54,747 bases of DNA from Balneolaceae bacterium (GCA_020832225.1 JAFIFA010000200.1:1-54747); one strand, 5' to 3'; counted from the first letter of the stretch, positions 16,834-26,538 are shown. Notes: generated from the letters alone by a model not told the origin. Numbers and translations: made by a program.

Positions 16834-19494
16834 ATGTCTTTTAAAACATCAGAGCAGATCCGCGCTGAATTTCTCGAATTTTTTAAGAAAAAGGATCACC
16901 TGATCGTAGAGAGTGCCCCTGTTGTGCCGCTGAACGATCCTTCGCTGCTCTTTACCAATGCCGGTATGAATCAATTCAAGCCGATCTTTCTGGGAGATGA
17001 AGAGGGGCTGAAAGAGTCGGGCAAACTGTGGAAACGTGCCGCCGATACCCAGAAATGTATCCGGGTAAGCGGTAAGCATAACGACCTTGAAGAGGTGGGA
17101 CACGATACTTACCACCACACGCTCTTTGAGATGCTTGGAAACTGGTCGTTTGGAGACTATTTCAAGGAGGAGGCGATTGAGTGGGCCTGGGAACTGCTGG
17201 TTGATGAGTGGGGACTCGATCCGGATCGTCTCTATGTTACCGTATTTGAGGGTGACGACCAGGACGGCTTGCCGGTTGATAATGAGTCGATTGAACTCTG
17301 GAAATCCAAGACAGGGATATCACCCGATCATATCCTCAAATTTAACAAGAAAGATAACTTCTGGGAGATGGGCGATACCGGTCCGTGTGGCCCCTGTTCC
17401 GAGGTGCATGTGGATCTTCGAACCGATGAGGAGCGAAAAAAGAAGCCGGGTTCGGAGCTGGTGAATATGGACGATCCCCGTGTGATGGAGATCTGGAACC
17501 TGGTATTTATTCAATTTAACAGACAGAGCGACGGTTCACTTGAAAAGCTGCCGGCGCAGCATGTGGATACCGGGATGGGTTTCGAGCGGATCTGTGCCGT
17601 GCTTCAGGGCAAAACGTCCAACTACGATACGGATGTCTTTCAGCCTGTGATCCGGTCGATCGCAAAAATGGCTGGCGTAAAGTATGGCGACGATGAAGAG
17701 AAAGATATCGCCATGAGGGTTATAGCCGATCACATCCGTGCGGTCAGTTTTGCAATAGCTGATGGCGCCTCACCATCTAACGAAGGACAGGGTTATGTAA
17801 TCCGCAGAATCCTCCGTCGTGCAATCAGATATGGCTGGGATCGACTGGGTTTCAAAGAGCCTTTCATGTTCAAGCTTAGCGCGGTGCTGGCTGAACAGAT
17901 GGGAGCTACATTCCGCGAGCTGCCGGCTCAGATCGAATATATTCAGAACGTGATTCGATCGGAAGAGAAGAGCTTTATCAAGACTTTGGGGCAGGGAATC
18001 GAGCTCTTTAATGAGATGATTGAGGAGAGCGGAAGCCTCTCTGGTGATGACGCATTTAAACTGCATGATACATTCGGTTTTCCGATCGACCTTACCAGCC
18101 TGATGGCCCGAGAAAAGGGTGTGGAGGTAGATAGTGAACGTTTTGACGAGCTCATGAAAGAGCAGAAAGAGCGGGCAAGAGCTGCCGGAAAGTTCGCCGC
18201 ATCTGAAAAGAGTGACCTCGACTGGAAGGTGCTCAAGGATGGTGAATCACGATTTGTGGGTTACGACCACCTAAAAACAGAGACCGGAATTCTCGCTGTT
18301 GCTGCAGGTGACGGTAAGGGATACATCATTCTGGAGAGTACACCATTCTATGCGGAAGCGGGTGGACAAGTTGCCGATTTGGGAACCATCAGCAGCGGAA
18401 AGGAGATATTGAAGGTGACCAATGTACGGAAGTCGGCACAGGGGAGCGTGCACACTGTTAACAGATTACCCAAAGATCCCTCCGGCAGATGGACAGCTGC
18501 CGTGGATAAGGCTCATCGATCAGAGGTAGAGAAACATCACACGGCCACACACCTAATGCATGCCGCACTGCGCGACATTCTCGGCGATCATGTAGCTCAG
18601 AAAGGTTCGCTGGTTGCTCCCGATCGGCTCCGTTTCGACTTTTCCCATTTTGAAGCAGTGACCGATAACGAGCTGAATCGCATTGAGGAGCAGGTGAATC
18701 GCAAGATCCGTGAAAACATCCCGCTTCTTGAGGAGAGAAATATCCCGATTGACGATGCGCGCGAACGAGGTGCAATGATGCTGTTCGGTGAGAAGTATGG
18801 TGATTTTGTGAGGGTCATTACATTCGATCCCGACTACTCTGTTGAGCTTTGTGGTGGAACCCACGTAAACGCGACGGGTGAGATCGGCTACTTCCGGTTT
18901 GTAAATGAAACCTCTGTAGCAGCCGGAATCCGCAGGGTGGAAGCGGTGGCGGGGATGGCTGCCGATCTGGAGCTTCGAAGCGAAAAAGAGCAGATCAGTA
19001 AGTTGAGATCACTGCTTGGAAATCAGAAAGAGCCGGTGAATGGCGTAGAAGAGCTAATTGCCAATAACCGGGAGCTTGAGAAAGAGCTGGATCGATTGAA
19101 ACAGAAACAGGCAGGTGGAGCGCTCGACTCTGTACTCAGCAGCGGAACGGAAGTTGATGGAATCTCCCTTTATCGGGGAGAGATAGCCGGAGCCGATATG
19201 GATGCTCTCAAGCAGCTTGGCTACGATGCGCTACAGAAAAAGGCAAAAAGTACTGTTGTTGTTCTGGCCGCCAAAGACACGGACGAGGGAAAGGTCTACC
19301 TGATGGCCGCAATCACCGACGATCTGGTTAAGCGAGGTCTGAAAGCCGGCGCATTGGTTTCCGTACTTGGTAAAATTGTTGGCGGAGGCGGAGGAGGGCA
19401 ACCCACACTTGCCACCGCGGGTGGACGCTTTCCGGAGAAAGTGGATGAAGCCCTTGAGAGTGTTGAGGGGTGGGTTCGGGAGAATCTGGGATAA
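16834..19494 (+). CDS. alaS: Alanyl-tRNA synthetase
   Basis: 886 residues, full length. The N-terminal class II catalytic domain starts SEQIRAEFLEFFKKKDH and has LLFTNAGMNQFKPIFLG and RVSGKHNDLEEVG; the editing domain has the zinc-site His pair HHTATHLMHAAL and the CGGTHVNATGEIG motif; the C-Ala domain ends in the Gly-rich VGGGGGGQPTLATAGG. It charges tRNA(Ala) and clears mischarged Ser/Gly. Single plus-strand gene with its own leader; pdhA follows 87 bases later. Confidence 0.98.
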   Translation: MSFKTSEQIRAEFLEFFKKKDHLIVESAPVVPLNDPSLLFTNAGMNQFKPIFLGDEEGLKESGKLWKRAADTQKCIRVSGKHNDLEEVGHDTYHHTLFEMLGNWSFGDYFKEEAIEWAWELLVDEWGLDPDRLYVTVFEGDDQDGLPVDNESIELWKSKTGISPDHILKFNKKDNFWEMGDTGPCGPCSEVHVDLRTDEERKKKPGSELVNMDDPRVMEIWNLVFIQFNRQSDGSLEKLPAQHVDTGMGFERICAVLQGKTSNYDTDVFQPVIRSIAKMAGVKYGDDEEKDIAMRVIADHIRAVSFAIADGASPSNEGQGYVIRRILRRAIRYGWDRLGFKEPFMFKLSAVLAEQMGATFRELPAQIEYIQNVIRSEEKSFIKTLGQGIELFNEMIEESGSLSGDDAFKLHDTFGFPIDLTSLMAREKGVEVDSERFDELMKEQKERARAAGKFAASEKSDLDWKVLKDGESRFVGYDHLKTETGILAVAAGDGKGYIILESTPFYAEAGGQVADLGTISSGKEILKVTNVRKSAQGSVHTVNRLPKDPSGRWTAAVDKAHRSEVEKHHTATHLMHAALRDILGDHVAQKGSLVAPDRLRFDFSHFEAVTDNELNRIEEQVNRKIRENIPLLEERNIPIDDARERGAMMLFGEKYGDFVRVITFDPDYSVELCGGTHVNATGEIGYFRFVNETSVAAGIRRVEAVAGMAADLELRSEKEQISKLRSLLGNQKEPVNGVEELIANNRELEKELDRLKQKQAGGALDSVLSSGTEVDGISLYRGEIAGADMDALKQLGYDALQKKAKSTVVVLAAKDTDEGKVYLMAAITDDLVKRGLKAGALVSVLGKIVGGGGGGQPTLATAGGRFPEKVDEALESVEGWVRENLG

Positions 19495-19581
19495 AACCGG
19501 GGCTCCCGATCTGAAAACTTCTCAAATATTGGGTATATTAGAAAACTAACCTGAAAACGAATTACACGATCACATTTTAGT

Positions 19582-20688
19582 ATGGCGAAAAAACAGAAGG
19601 AAGCGTTTTTCACACCGATCGGTACGGACGAGAGCAATAACGGTAAAATTGATAAAGCCGTAAAGCTGCCGAAACCTACCAAGAAGAAACACAAAGATCT
19701 GGGTCTGAGCGATGATGATGTCCTTGAAATGTATGAGCAGATGTATCTGCAGAGACGTTTTGAGGAGAGAGCGATGCAGATGTACCAGAAAGGAAAGTTT
19801 GGCGGATTCCTCCACCTCTATATTGGACAGGAGGCCGTTTCAACAGGTACGGTTTTCGCCTTAAACGATGATGACGACATCATCACAGCCTATCGTGATC
19901 ACGGTTGGGGACTTGTTCGGGGCGTAAGTGCCAACGAGGGGATGGCTGAGCTCTATGGAAAAGCTACCGGCTGCTCCAAAGGAAAGGGAGGCTCCATGCA
20001 CTTTGCCAATGTTGAGAACCATTTCTGGGGCGGATATGGTATTGTGGGAGGTCACATCCCGATTGGCGGCGGACTCGCTTTCGCTAACAAATACCAGGAA
20101 AATGATCGTGTAACAGCCTGCTTCATGGGTGATGGTGCCGTAGACCAGGGTGCACTCCACGAAACCCTCAATATGAGTCAGCTTTGGAAACTCCCTGCCA
20201 TCTATGTGGTGGAGAACAATGGCTACTCGATGGGTACCGCTGCCTACCGCCACACAGTAAATGAGATCCATGAGCGTTCGAAGGGTTACGGTATGAAGAG
20301 TGCTGTATTCAACGGAATGGATGTATTTACCGTCTATGAGAATATGAAAAAGATCGCTGATGAGGTTCGTGAAGATAGCATGCCATGGTTCGTTGAGATT
20401 CGGACTTACCGCTACCGCGGCCACTCCATGTCCGATCCGCAGAAGTACAGAACCAAAGAGGAGCTCAAAGAGTATCAGAAGACCGATCCGATTGAGCGTA
20501 TGAAAACATACATCCTTGATGAGAAGATTGCGGCTGAAAAAGATCTGGATAAGATCAATGACCGCATTGAAGAAGAAGTTCTTGAAGCGGTTGAGTTTGC
20601 AGAAAACTCCGACTTCCCTGCCGATGAAGCGCTATGGGAAGATATGTTTGCGGATGAGCCCCATTTCCACGACCGGAAAGAGGCGTAG
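19582..20688 (+). CDS. pdhA: Pyruvate dehydrogenase E1 component, alpha subunit
   Basis: 368 residues. MYLQRRFEERAMQMYQKGKF, GFLHLYIGQEAVSTG, YRDHGWGL, and the ThDP-binding motif MGDGAVDQGALHETLNMSQL are diagnostic; TYRYRGHSMSDP is the phosphorylation-loop region of E1 alpha. The N-terminal 45 residues are Lys-rich and not conserved. With PdhB it forms the heterotetrameric E1 that decarboxylates pyruvate. First gene of the cluster pdhA-pdhB-pdhC; no E3 gene lies in the window. Confidence 0.95.
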   Translation: MAKKQKEAFFTPIGTDESNNGKIDKAVKLPKPTKKKHKDLGLSDDDVLEMYEQMYLQRRFEERAMQMYQKGKFGGFLHLYIGQEAVSTGTVFALNDDDDIITAYRDHGWGLVRGVSANEGMAELYGKATGCSKGKGGSMHFANVENHFWGGYGIVGGHIPIGGGLAFANKYQENDRVTACFMGDGAVDQGALHETLNMSQLWKLPAIYVVENNGYSMGTAAYRHTVNEIHERSKGYGMKSAVFNGMDVFTVYENMKKIADEVREDSMPWFVEIRTYRYRGHSMSDPQKYRTKEELKEYQKTDPIERMKTYILDEKIAAEKDLDKINDRIEEEVLEAVEFAENSDFPADEALWEDMFADEPHFHDRKEA

Positions 20689-20732
20689 TCAGGCAGCGGC
20701 AACAAAAAAATTAAAGAAAAACAGTTCTAAAA

Positions 20733-21716
20733 ATGGCCGAATTACAATTCCGAGAAGCAATCCGTGACGCAATTGATGAAGAGATGGACCGTGATGAGTC
20801 GGTCTTCCTGATGGGGGAAGAGGTGGCTGAGTACAATGGTGCCTATAAAGCTTCAGAAGGGCTGCTTGATAAATATGGTTTTAAACGTGTGATTGATACC
20901 CCGATCTCTGAACTTGGCTTTGCAGGCATTGGCGTTGGAGCGGCGATGAACGGCCTTCGTCCAATTGTGGAGTTCATGACGTTCAATTTCGCAGTTCTGG
21001 CTGCCGATCAGATCATCAATCATGCTTCCAAGGCACGCTATATGCTTGGCGGACAGCTAAGCGTACCGATGGTATTTCGCGGGCCAAACGGTTCAGCGGG
21101 ACAGCTTGGAGCCACCCACTCCGTTGCGTACGACTCCATGTACGCACAGTTTCCGGGTCTTTCGGTGATCTATCCATCTGAACCTGATGATGCAAAAGGA
21201 CTTCTGAAGTCTGCCATCAGAAATGATGACACCGTTCTCTTTATGGAGTCGGAGCAGATGTATGGAATGAAAGGTGAGGTTTCCGATGATGACGACTACA
21301 CCATACCGATCGGCAAGGCTAAAATTAAGCGTGAAGGCGACGACGTAACAATCGTTGCTACCGGTAAGATGTACCACATTGCGAAGCAGGCGGCTCAGCA
21401 GCTCGCCAAGGATGGTGTTGAGGCGGAAATTATCGATCCGCGCACCATCAAGCCGTTCGATATTGAGGCGGTTGTTAAGTCGGTGAAGAAGACAAATCGA
21501 TGCGTGGTTGTTGATGAAGCGCATCCTTTTGGAGGACTCGCCTCTGAAGTCGGATTTCTGATTCAAAGGGAAGCATTTGACTACCTGGACGCACCCGTTC
21601 AGCGGGTAACGCTCCCGGATGTGAACGCTCCGTTTTCAAAACCGCTTTTTGATCTTTGGCTGCCCGACGCTAAAGAGGTGATTGAGGCGGTTAATGCGGT
21701 AACATACCGCGGATAA
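20733..21716 (+). CDS. pdhB: Pyruvate dehydrogenase E1 component, beta subunit
   Basis: 327 residues, standard length. REAIRDAIDEEMDRDESVFL, GEEVAEYNGAYKASEGLLDK, RVIDTPISELGFAGIGVGAA, FRGPNGSAGQLGATHS and the C-terminal TLPDVNAPFSKPLFDLWLPD are the usual E1 beta motifs. The beta subunit contributes the Glu that activates ThDP and the transketolase C-domain. Starts 44 bases after pdhA. A hairpin follows the stop before pdhC. Confidence 0.95.
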   Translation: MAELQFREAIRDAIDEEMDRDESVFLMGEEVAEYNGAYKASEGLLDKYGFKRVIDTPISELGFAGIGVGAAMNGLRPIVEFMTFNFAVLAADQIINHASKARYMLGGQLSVPMVFRGPNGSAGQLGATHSVAYDSMYAQFPGLSVIYPSEPDDAKGLLKSAIRNDDTVLFMESEQMYGMKGEVSDDDDYTIPIGKAKIKREGDDVTIVATGKMYHIAKQAAQQLAKDGVEAEIIDPRTIKPFDIEAVVKSVKKTNRCVVVDEAHPFGGLASEVGFLIQREAFDYLDAPVQRVTLPDVNAPFSKPLFDLWLPDAKEVIEAVNAVTYRG

Positions 21717-21734
21717 GAGCAAACGACTACAGAT

Positions 21735-21756
21735 ACGGCCGGAAACTAAAGCCGGC
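21735..21756 (+). terminator. Hairpin after pdhB, possible attenuator
   Basis: CGGCCGG pairs with CCGGCCG and is followed by CTTTTC. The T-run is weak, so read-through into pdhC is expected; it may lower E2 expression relative to E1. Confidence 0.5.
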
Positions 21757-21848
21757 CGCTTTTCATCTTTGCGTTTTGTTCATGCTCTTACTACTCTTTT
21801 ACAGGGAAACTGAAAAATATCCAATAATTTTCGCATAAAACTCAGATT

Positions 21849-23141
21849 ATGGCCATCAAAATTGAAATGCCGAAGCTCAGCGACACCATGGAAGAAGGGG
21901 TGATCGCCAAGTGGAATATTAAGGAAGGGGACAAAGTGGACGCCGGTGATGTGATCGCCGAAGTGGAGACCGACAAGGCAACCATGGAGGTGGAAGCGTT
22001 CGATCCCGGTACTGTTCTTAAAATTATAGTCAACGAAGGTGATGCGGTTCCTCTTGGAGGCATAATGGCCATCATTGGTGATGAGGGAGAAGATATCAGC
22101 GATCTGCTGGATGGCGCAGATTCTGGTGACTCTGCAAAATCGGACGACTCCGGTGAAGAGAAGAAGGAGAGTAAGAAGTCCGGCAAGGATGAGTCGAAAA
22201 AAGATTTTGACCCGATTCTGGGGGATGTAGGAAAGGAAAAGAGTAAAAAGGAGACATCATCTTCCGATAGTAAAAAAGCGGATGACGGTGACGGCCGAAT
22301 TAAGGCATCTCCTCTGGCACGCAGCATGGCGGAAGATAAAGGAATTGATCTGGCAAATGTTGAGGGGTCGGGCCCCGACGGTCGGATCATCAAAAAGGAT
22401 ATTGAGAGCTACAAGCCATCTGAAAAACCGAAGAGTGCAGCGGTAGCCTCTTTCGAATCGCAGGAGTCTGAGGATGTGAAGGTTTCCCAGATGCGGAAGG
22501 TAATTGCAAGACGTCTGTCTGAAAGTAAATTCACCAATCCGCACTTCTACGAAACGATTGATATCGATATGGAAGCGGCAATTGAGGCGCGTAAGAAGCT
22601 CAATGAAGTTAGCGATGTCAAGATCAGCTTCAACGACATTGTGGTGAAGGCTTGTGCGGCTGCGCTTCGGCGGCACCCAGACATCAACTCCTCCTGGCTG
22701 GATGATGTAATCCGCAAGCATGGTGACGTGAATGTTGCAGTTGCCGTAGCGGTCGATGAAGGACTTATGACGCCGGTAATTCAGCATGCAGATCGTAAAA
22801 ACCTGCGTCAGATTTCAACTGAGACGCGGGAGCTTGCCGGACTTGCACGAGACCGAAAACTTCAGCCCGAGCAGATGGAAGGCAGCACGTTTACCATCAG
22901 TAACCTCGGAATGTTCGGTATTGAGGAGTTTACAGCAATCATCAATCCGCCAAATGCCTGTATTCTGGCCGTTGGAGCTATCCGCGACGTGCCCGTTGTG
23001 AAAGATGGCGCGGTTGTGCCCGGAAAAAGAATGAAAGTAACCCTCTCCAGTGATCACAGGGTAGTGGATGGAGCCAAGGCGGCTCAGTTCCTCAACACGT
23101 TGAGACAAATGGTGGAGAGTCCGCTCTCTATGCTTCTCTAA
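21849..23141 (+). CDS. pdhC: Dihydrolipoamide acetyltransferase (pyruvate dehydrogenase E2)
   Basis: 430 residues. One lipoyl domain at the N-terminus (IKIEMPKLSDTMEEGVIAKW; lipoyl Lys in ETDKATMEVEA), an acidic/Lys-Ser-rich linker (about residues 90-150), a peripheral-subunit-binding domain (IKASPLARSMAEDKGIDLAN to GRIIKKDIE) and the catalytic core ending in VTLSSDHRVVDGAKAAQFLN, with the active His-Asp in DHRVVDG. It transfers the acetyl group to CoA and forms the core of the complex. Only one lipoyl domain, where some relatives have two or three. A strong terminator ends the operon. Confidence 0.95.
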   Translation: MAIKIEMPKLSDTMEEGVIAKWNIKEGDKVDAGDVIAEVETDKATMEVEAFDPGTVLKIIVNEGDAVPLGGIMAIIGDEGEDISDLLDGADSGDSAKSDDSGEEKKESKKSGKDESKKDFDPILGDVGKEKSKKETSSSDSKKADDGDGRIKASPLARSMAEDKGIDLANVEGSGPDGRIIKKDIESYKPSEKPKSAAVASFESQESEDVKVSQMRKVIARRLSESKFTNPHFYETIDIDMEAAIEARKKLNEVSDVKISFNDIVVKACAAALRRHPDINSSWLDDVIRKHGDVNVAVAVAVDEGLMTPVIQHADRKNLRQISTETRELAGLARDRKLQPEQMEGSTFTISNLGMFGIEEFTAIINPPNACILAVGAIRDVPVVKDGAVVPGKRMKVTLSSDHRVVDGAKAAQFLNTLRQMVESPLSMLL

Positions 23142-23161
23142 TCCGGAAGTTTTTCCACTTT

Positions 23162-23198
23162 AAAAGCCGGTATTCCGACAGGGATTCCGGCTTTTTTT
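23162..23198 (+). terminator. Rho-independent terminator of the pdh cluster
   Basis: AAAAGCCGG pairs with CCGGCTTTT, followed by T7, 20 bases after the pdhC stop. Confidence 0.88.
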
Positions 23199-23482
23199 AT
23201 GCCTTTATGACGTCTCAGGAGTATTTATCCGGGGGAAGGAAAATATTTCCGCTTCTCATTTAAAATCGGCCATTCCCATCCGATAAGGTCAATGAGCCCG
23301 GTCTCCCGCTTTACGATTAATGTCTGGAGATACCTGGGAAAATCTAATTGTTGTAAAAGCGCTTCGGGTGAGATCGTTTAAGCGATTATCGCGGAGGTGT
23401 GCCGCACCTTTAAATATTATAATTTTTTAATGTTATAAAATTGTAATAATATGCGTTTAAGAAAGAGACCTAGGGGGGTGAT
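23199..23482 (+). other. Long leader upstream of the 23483 gene
   Basis: About 280 bases without an ORF. It holds several small hairpins near the gene: GCGAT/ATCGC around 23381-23391 and AGGTG/CACCT at 23395-23409 followed by TTT, then an A/T-rich stretch (23415-23455) and GGGGGTG just before the start. The last may act as the ribosome site. A structured leader is possible; no known riboswitch was recognised. Confidence 0.4.
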
Positions 23483-23884
23483 ATGAAAAGATCAATTATG
23501 TTTTTAATTGTAATCTTCTTCATGACTGCAGCGAAGCTGATGTCACAATCAACATCGGTTTCTGTTATGGAGGTAAGAGTAGAAGTGGTAGCTGGAGTAT
23601 CCATTGCCACAGCAGATACCATACGTCCGTTCGATCCAAATGAGAACGACGTTGTATACGGAGAGTTTGAAGTGAACCTTCCGGAAGGAGTTGAAATTGT
23701 TGCCAAGGCAGAGAACAAGGTGAAAATGGTAAACGGAACCACAACCTGGACGCTAAATAGCGAACTCTCGGTTGTAGAAGATACAGACGGCCGTTACCGC
23801 TTTACGTTCATCACAAGAGACAATCAAAAAGTAGACAGAGGTATTCATAGAGGTATACAGACGGCTACTATAGAATACATCTGA
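23483..23884 (+). CDS. Small secreted protein, possibly DUF4402-like
   Basis: 133 residues. Signal peptide SIMFLIVIFFMTAAKLMSQS, probable cleavage after MSQ/S. The remainder is predicted all-beta with alternating hydrophobic residues (VMEVRVEVVAGVSIATADTI, YGEFEVNLPEGVEIVAKAEN) and a C-terminal GIHRGIQTATIEYI that resembles the closing strand of DUF4402-type surface proteins. This is a weak resemblance only. It has a long leader and its own terminator, so it is a single-gene unit. Function unknown. Confidence 0.65.
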   Translation: MKRSIMFLIVIFFMTAAKLMSQSTSVSVMEVRVEVVAGVSIATADTIRPFDPNENDVVYGEFEVNLPEGVEIVAKAENKVKMVNGTTTWTLNSELSVVEDTDGRYRFTFITRDNQKVDRGIHRGIQTATIEYI

Positions 23885-23895
23885 GTCCCCCTTGA

Positions 23896-23936
23896 AAAAG
23901 GTGCCTTCCGAAAAGAGGGCACCTTTTCTTTTTTTA
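23896..23936 (+). terminator. Rho-independent terminator after the 23483 gene
   Basis: AAAAGGTGCC pairs exactly with GGCACCTTTT, then CTTTTTTT. Confidence 0.9.
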
Positions 23937-24057
23937 TCCATCTTCTATCGAATTTCAGAATACATCCGATAAATAAGATGAACGGATCATCATATTCTGC
24001 TCTTGACAAAATGGAGCCGATGTTATAGCGTTGTGTAGCTATTACATGTTATCATCG

Positions 24058-24065
24058 CAGGAGGT
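24058..24065 (+). promoter_or_regulatory. Strong Shine-Dalgarno site that fixes the 24070 start
   Basis: CAGGAGGT lies a few bases before the ATG at 24070. It rules out the upstream ATG at 24031. Such a clear SD is unusual in this window, where most genes have A-rich leaders. Confidence 0.7.
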
Positions 24066-24069
24066 AGTT

Positions 24070-24792
24070 ATGAAGGAGAAATCAGAGCTTTCACTCAATC
24101 TTTTCACAAAAGTTGGGGATGATCTCGAAAAACGCCGGTATATCATTCTGGCTGAGCTGCAGAGAATCTCTGCCGAGTTTCAGTATTATAAGATTTATCC
24201 CCACCTCAGCAGAATTACGGAGCTTCACCGAACGCTCACCGAAATTCTGACCCGTCTGTCCGATCTGAGGAGTAAATTTCCAAAACGGATCAGCAAGATC
24301 GACTGGGTGAACCAGACGATTGAGCATGAAGTGGTATTTGTGGATGGTACCGATCTGAGCGCGGTAGAAGATCTCATTCAATGGACTCTGCCACAACTGG
24401 AGAAAGTAATTCAGGAGGGCGTGGCCATTCACGAATTTGTGGAGAAAGAGCTTAATGTGGAGCATGTCGGTATTCTGCCCAACTACAGGGAGGAGGGATA
24501 CTTCTTTCTTCCGGATAACAGGTCGCGAAAACTGAACCTGTTTCGGTTCGAAATCTCCATTTTTCACAGTTCCGAAGATCGCTACAGATCACTAAAAACC
24601 CGTCTGCTTAAATCCCTCAAGCAGGGAGATGCACACCTTAGCCCGGGTTCCATTAAGCTGGACCTGATCAGAGAGGAACGGGAGTTGCCAAATCCGGCAA
24701 CATATTCGTTTGATATATCACTCGACTTCCCGTTCGATCAAACCGTTCTTCCGGTGGCAAAACGTAAACTGATGCAGGCTATTTCAGACTGA
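24070..24792 (+). CDS. Conserved-looking hypothetical cytosolic protein
   Basis: 240 residues from ATG 24070. No signal peptide or membrane span. The first half looks helical (KRRYIILAELQRISAEFQYY, ITELHRTLTEILTRLSDLRS), with a middle segment HIGILPNY-like (EHVGILPNYREEGYFFLP) followed by alternating strands and a Lys/Arg-rich LFRFEISIFHSSEDRYRSLK and ISLDFPFDQTVLPVAKRKLM. I do not recognise the family. It stands alone between two terminated genes with a strong SD. No function is assigned. Confidence 0.7.
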   Translation: MKEKSELSLNLFTKVGDDLEKRRYIILAELQRISAEFQYYKIYPHLSRITELHRTLTEILTRLSDLRSKFPKRISKIDWVNQTIEHEVVFVDGTDLSAVEDLIQWTLPQLEKVIQEGVAIHEFVEKELNVEHVGILPNYREEGYFFLPDNRSRKLNLFRFEISIFHSSEDRYRSLKTRLLKSLKQGDAHLSPGSIKLDLIREERELPNPATYSFDISLDFPFDQTVLPVAKRKLMQAISD

Positions 24793-24895
24793 ACTGAATA
24801 GATATTTTTCTGTTTGATGCAGACTGAGGCGAAAAGCGCTTCCCTCTTTCATTTATTCTGTTATTTTAGGTATTCCGCTACATAACGGATAACCG

Positions 24896-25894
24896 ATGAT
24901 GAACAGGAAAACTTTTATTAAGAGGCTAGCGCTGGCAACAGGTGGATCAGCTCTTATGCCAATACCATTCAGTTTGATGAAATCTGACAAGAATAGCCCG
25001 GAAAACGAACTCTTTTTTAAGATCTCACTGGCACAGTGGTCGCTGCACCGTACCTATTTTGGCGACTCGCTGGAGGGTGGATTTGAGAACTTTTTTGCGA
25101 CACTGCAATCGAATCCGGACGACCTTCTCCGAGGCAGCGAGGATCCACTCTACTTTGCAAAGTTCAGCAAAGAGAAGTTTGGCATCGATGCTGTTGAATA
25201 TGTGAACACCTTCTACTTTGATAAGGCGGAAGATCAGGGATATCTCAATGAAATGAAACGGATTGCTGATGGTGAAGGTGTAAAGAGCGTACTCATCATG
25301 TGTGATGCGGAGGGCGCTCTCGGGGCTGCCGGGGAGAGCGAGAGGCTTCAGGCTGCAGAGAATCACTATAAATGGGTTGATATGGCCAAATTTCTGGGCT
25401 GTCACTCAATTCGGGTTAATGCCTTCAGTGAGGGTAGCTATGATGAACAGATGGAGCGGTGCGCTGCCGGACTTCGGGTTTTGGCAGAGTATGCTGCCAA
25501 AGAGGATATGAAGATCATGGTTGAGAACCACGGCGGCCTCTCAAGCAATGCCCGGTGGCTGGCAGATACCATTGCCATGGTTGATATGCCAAACTGCGGC
25601 ACACTTCCCGACTTTGGAAATTTCACCATTTCAGAAAATGAAACCTACGATCACTATCAGGGAACGGAAGAGCTGATGCCCGCTGCATTCGGGGTTAGCG
25701 CAAAAACACACTCATTTGATGAGGATGGAAATGAAGAGAATCTCGATTACATGCGTTTGATGGGTATCGTGAAGGATGCCGGCTACACCGGACATGTGGG
25801 AATTGAGTATGAAGGTGATCAGCTCAGTGAAAATGACGGGATCAGAGCCACAAAAGAGCTGCTGATTCGGGTTGGGCGTGAACTTAACAGTTGA
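24896..25894 (+). CDS. Exported TIM-barrel sugar isomerase/epimerase-like protein
   Basis: 332 residues. The N-terminus RKTFIKRLALATGGSALMPI resembles a Tat signal with an RK in place of RR. The body is a xylose-isomerase-like TIM barrel: ISLAQWSLHR at strand 1, FGIDAVEYVNTFYFDKAEDQ, CHSIRVNAF, MKIMVENHGGLS (metal Glu), TLPDFGNF, AKTHSFDEDGNE and YTGHVGIEYEGD (metal Glu). Metal-dependent isomerases or dehydratases of this type act on sugars or cyclic polyols. It is followed after 21 bases by a gluconate-dehydrogenase-subunit-3-like gene, so a periplasmic sugar-oxidation pathway is likely (inference). Confidence 0.82.
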   Translation: MMNRKTFIKRLALATGGSALMPIPFSLMKSDKNSPENELFFKISLAQWSLHRTYFGDSLEGGFENFFATLQSNPDDLLRGSEDPLYFAKFSKEKFGIDAVEYVNTFYFDKAEDQGYLNEMKRIADGEGVKSVLIMCDAEGALGAAGESERLQAAENHYKWVDMAKFLGCHSIRVNAFSEGSYDEQMERCAAGLRVLAEYAAKEDMKIMVENHGGLSSNARWLADTIAMVDMPNCGTLPDFGNFTISENETYDHYQGTEELMPAAFGVSAKTHSFDEDGNEENLDYMRLMGIVKDAGYTGHVGIEYEGDQLSENDGIRATKELLIRVGRELNS

Positions 25895-25915
25895 AAATTT
25901 ATAAATTAGAAACGG

Positions 25916-26515
25916 ATGAAGATGGAACCGAATAAAGACCAGATTTCAAGAAAAGAAGCGATCAAACGAACAGGTGCTCTGCTGGGAGGGGTAATCTTTG
26001 CCCCAAATATTTTGGGGCTGCTGAACGGTTGTACGGCTCGCCCGGATGTGGATTGGGAGCCGGTGCTCTTTAACCGAAGACAGGCACGGCTGGTTTCAAC
26101 ACTCGCCGACGTCATTTTGCCGGAAGATGATACCCCATCCGCGAGTCAGGCTGGCGTACCGGCATTTATCGAATCGATGGTCAATGAGGTCTACAACGAT
26201 GAGCAGCGTGAACTCTTTCTGACAGGTCTGGATCGCTTTGACGAAGAATCAACGATTCAGCTTGAGGGTGATTTCTACGATATGACCGACGAAGTGAAAT
26301 ATGAATACACACACGGAATCAATCGGGTTGCTCTTGAAAATGGACGGGATGAAGATGGAAATGCTCCGTTTATCATGATATTTCGTGAACTGACGCTTCT
26401 GGGATATTTCCGGTCTGAGCCGGGAGCTACACAGGTTCTTCGCTACGAGCCTACTCCGGGACGCTATGAAGGCTGTGTGCCATTTGAGGAGATCGGCCGT
26501 ACCTGGGCCATTTAA
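25916..26515 (+). CDS. Gluconate 2-dehydrogenase subunit 3 family protein (Tat lipoprotein)
   Basis: 199 residues. Tat-like SRKEAIKRTGALLGG precedes a lipobox LLNGC, so it should be an exported lipoprotein. The domain has ARLVSTLADVILPEDDTPSA, AGVPAFIESMVNEVY and LTLLGYFRSEPGATQVL, typical of the small chaperone/anchor subunit of FAD gluconate dehydrogenases. Its partner is the GMC oxidoreductase encoded convergently 900 bases away. The small subunit is thought to carry the large subunit through Tat, since that one has no signal. Confidence 0.86.
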   Translation: MKMEPNKDQISRKEAIKRTGALLGGVIFAPNILGLLNGCTARPDVDWEPVLFNRRQARLVSTLADVILPEDDTPSASQAGVPAFIESMVNEVYNDEQRELFLTGLDRFDEESTIQLEGDFYDMTDEVKYEYTHGINRVALENGRDEDGNAPFIMIFRELTLLGYFRSEPGATQVLRYEPTPGRYEGCVPFEEIGRTWAI

Positions 26516-26538
26516 CGCTTTAGTATCAGAATAAACTG

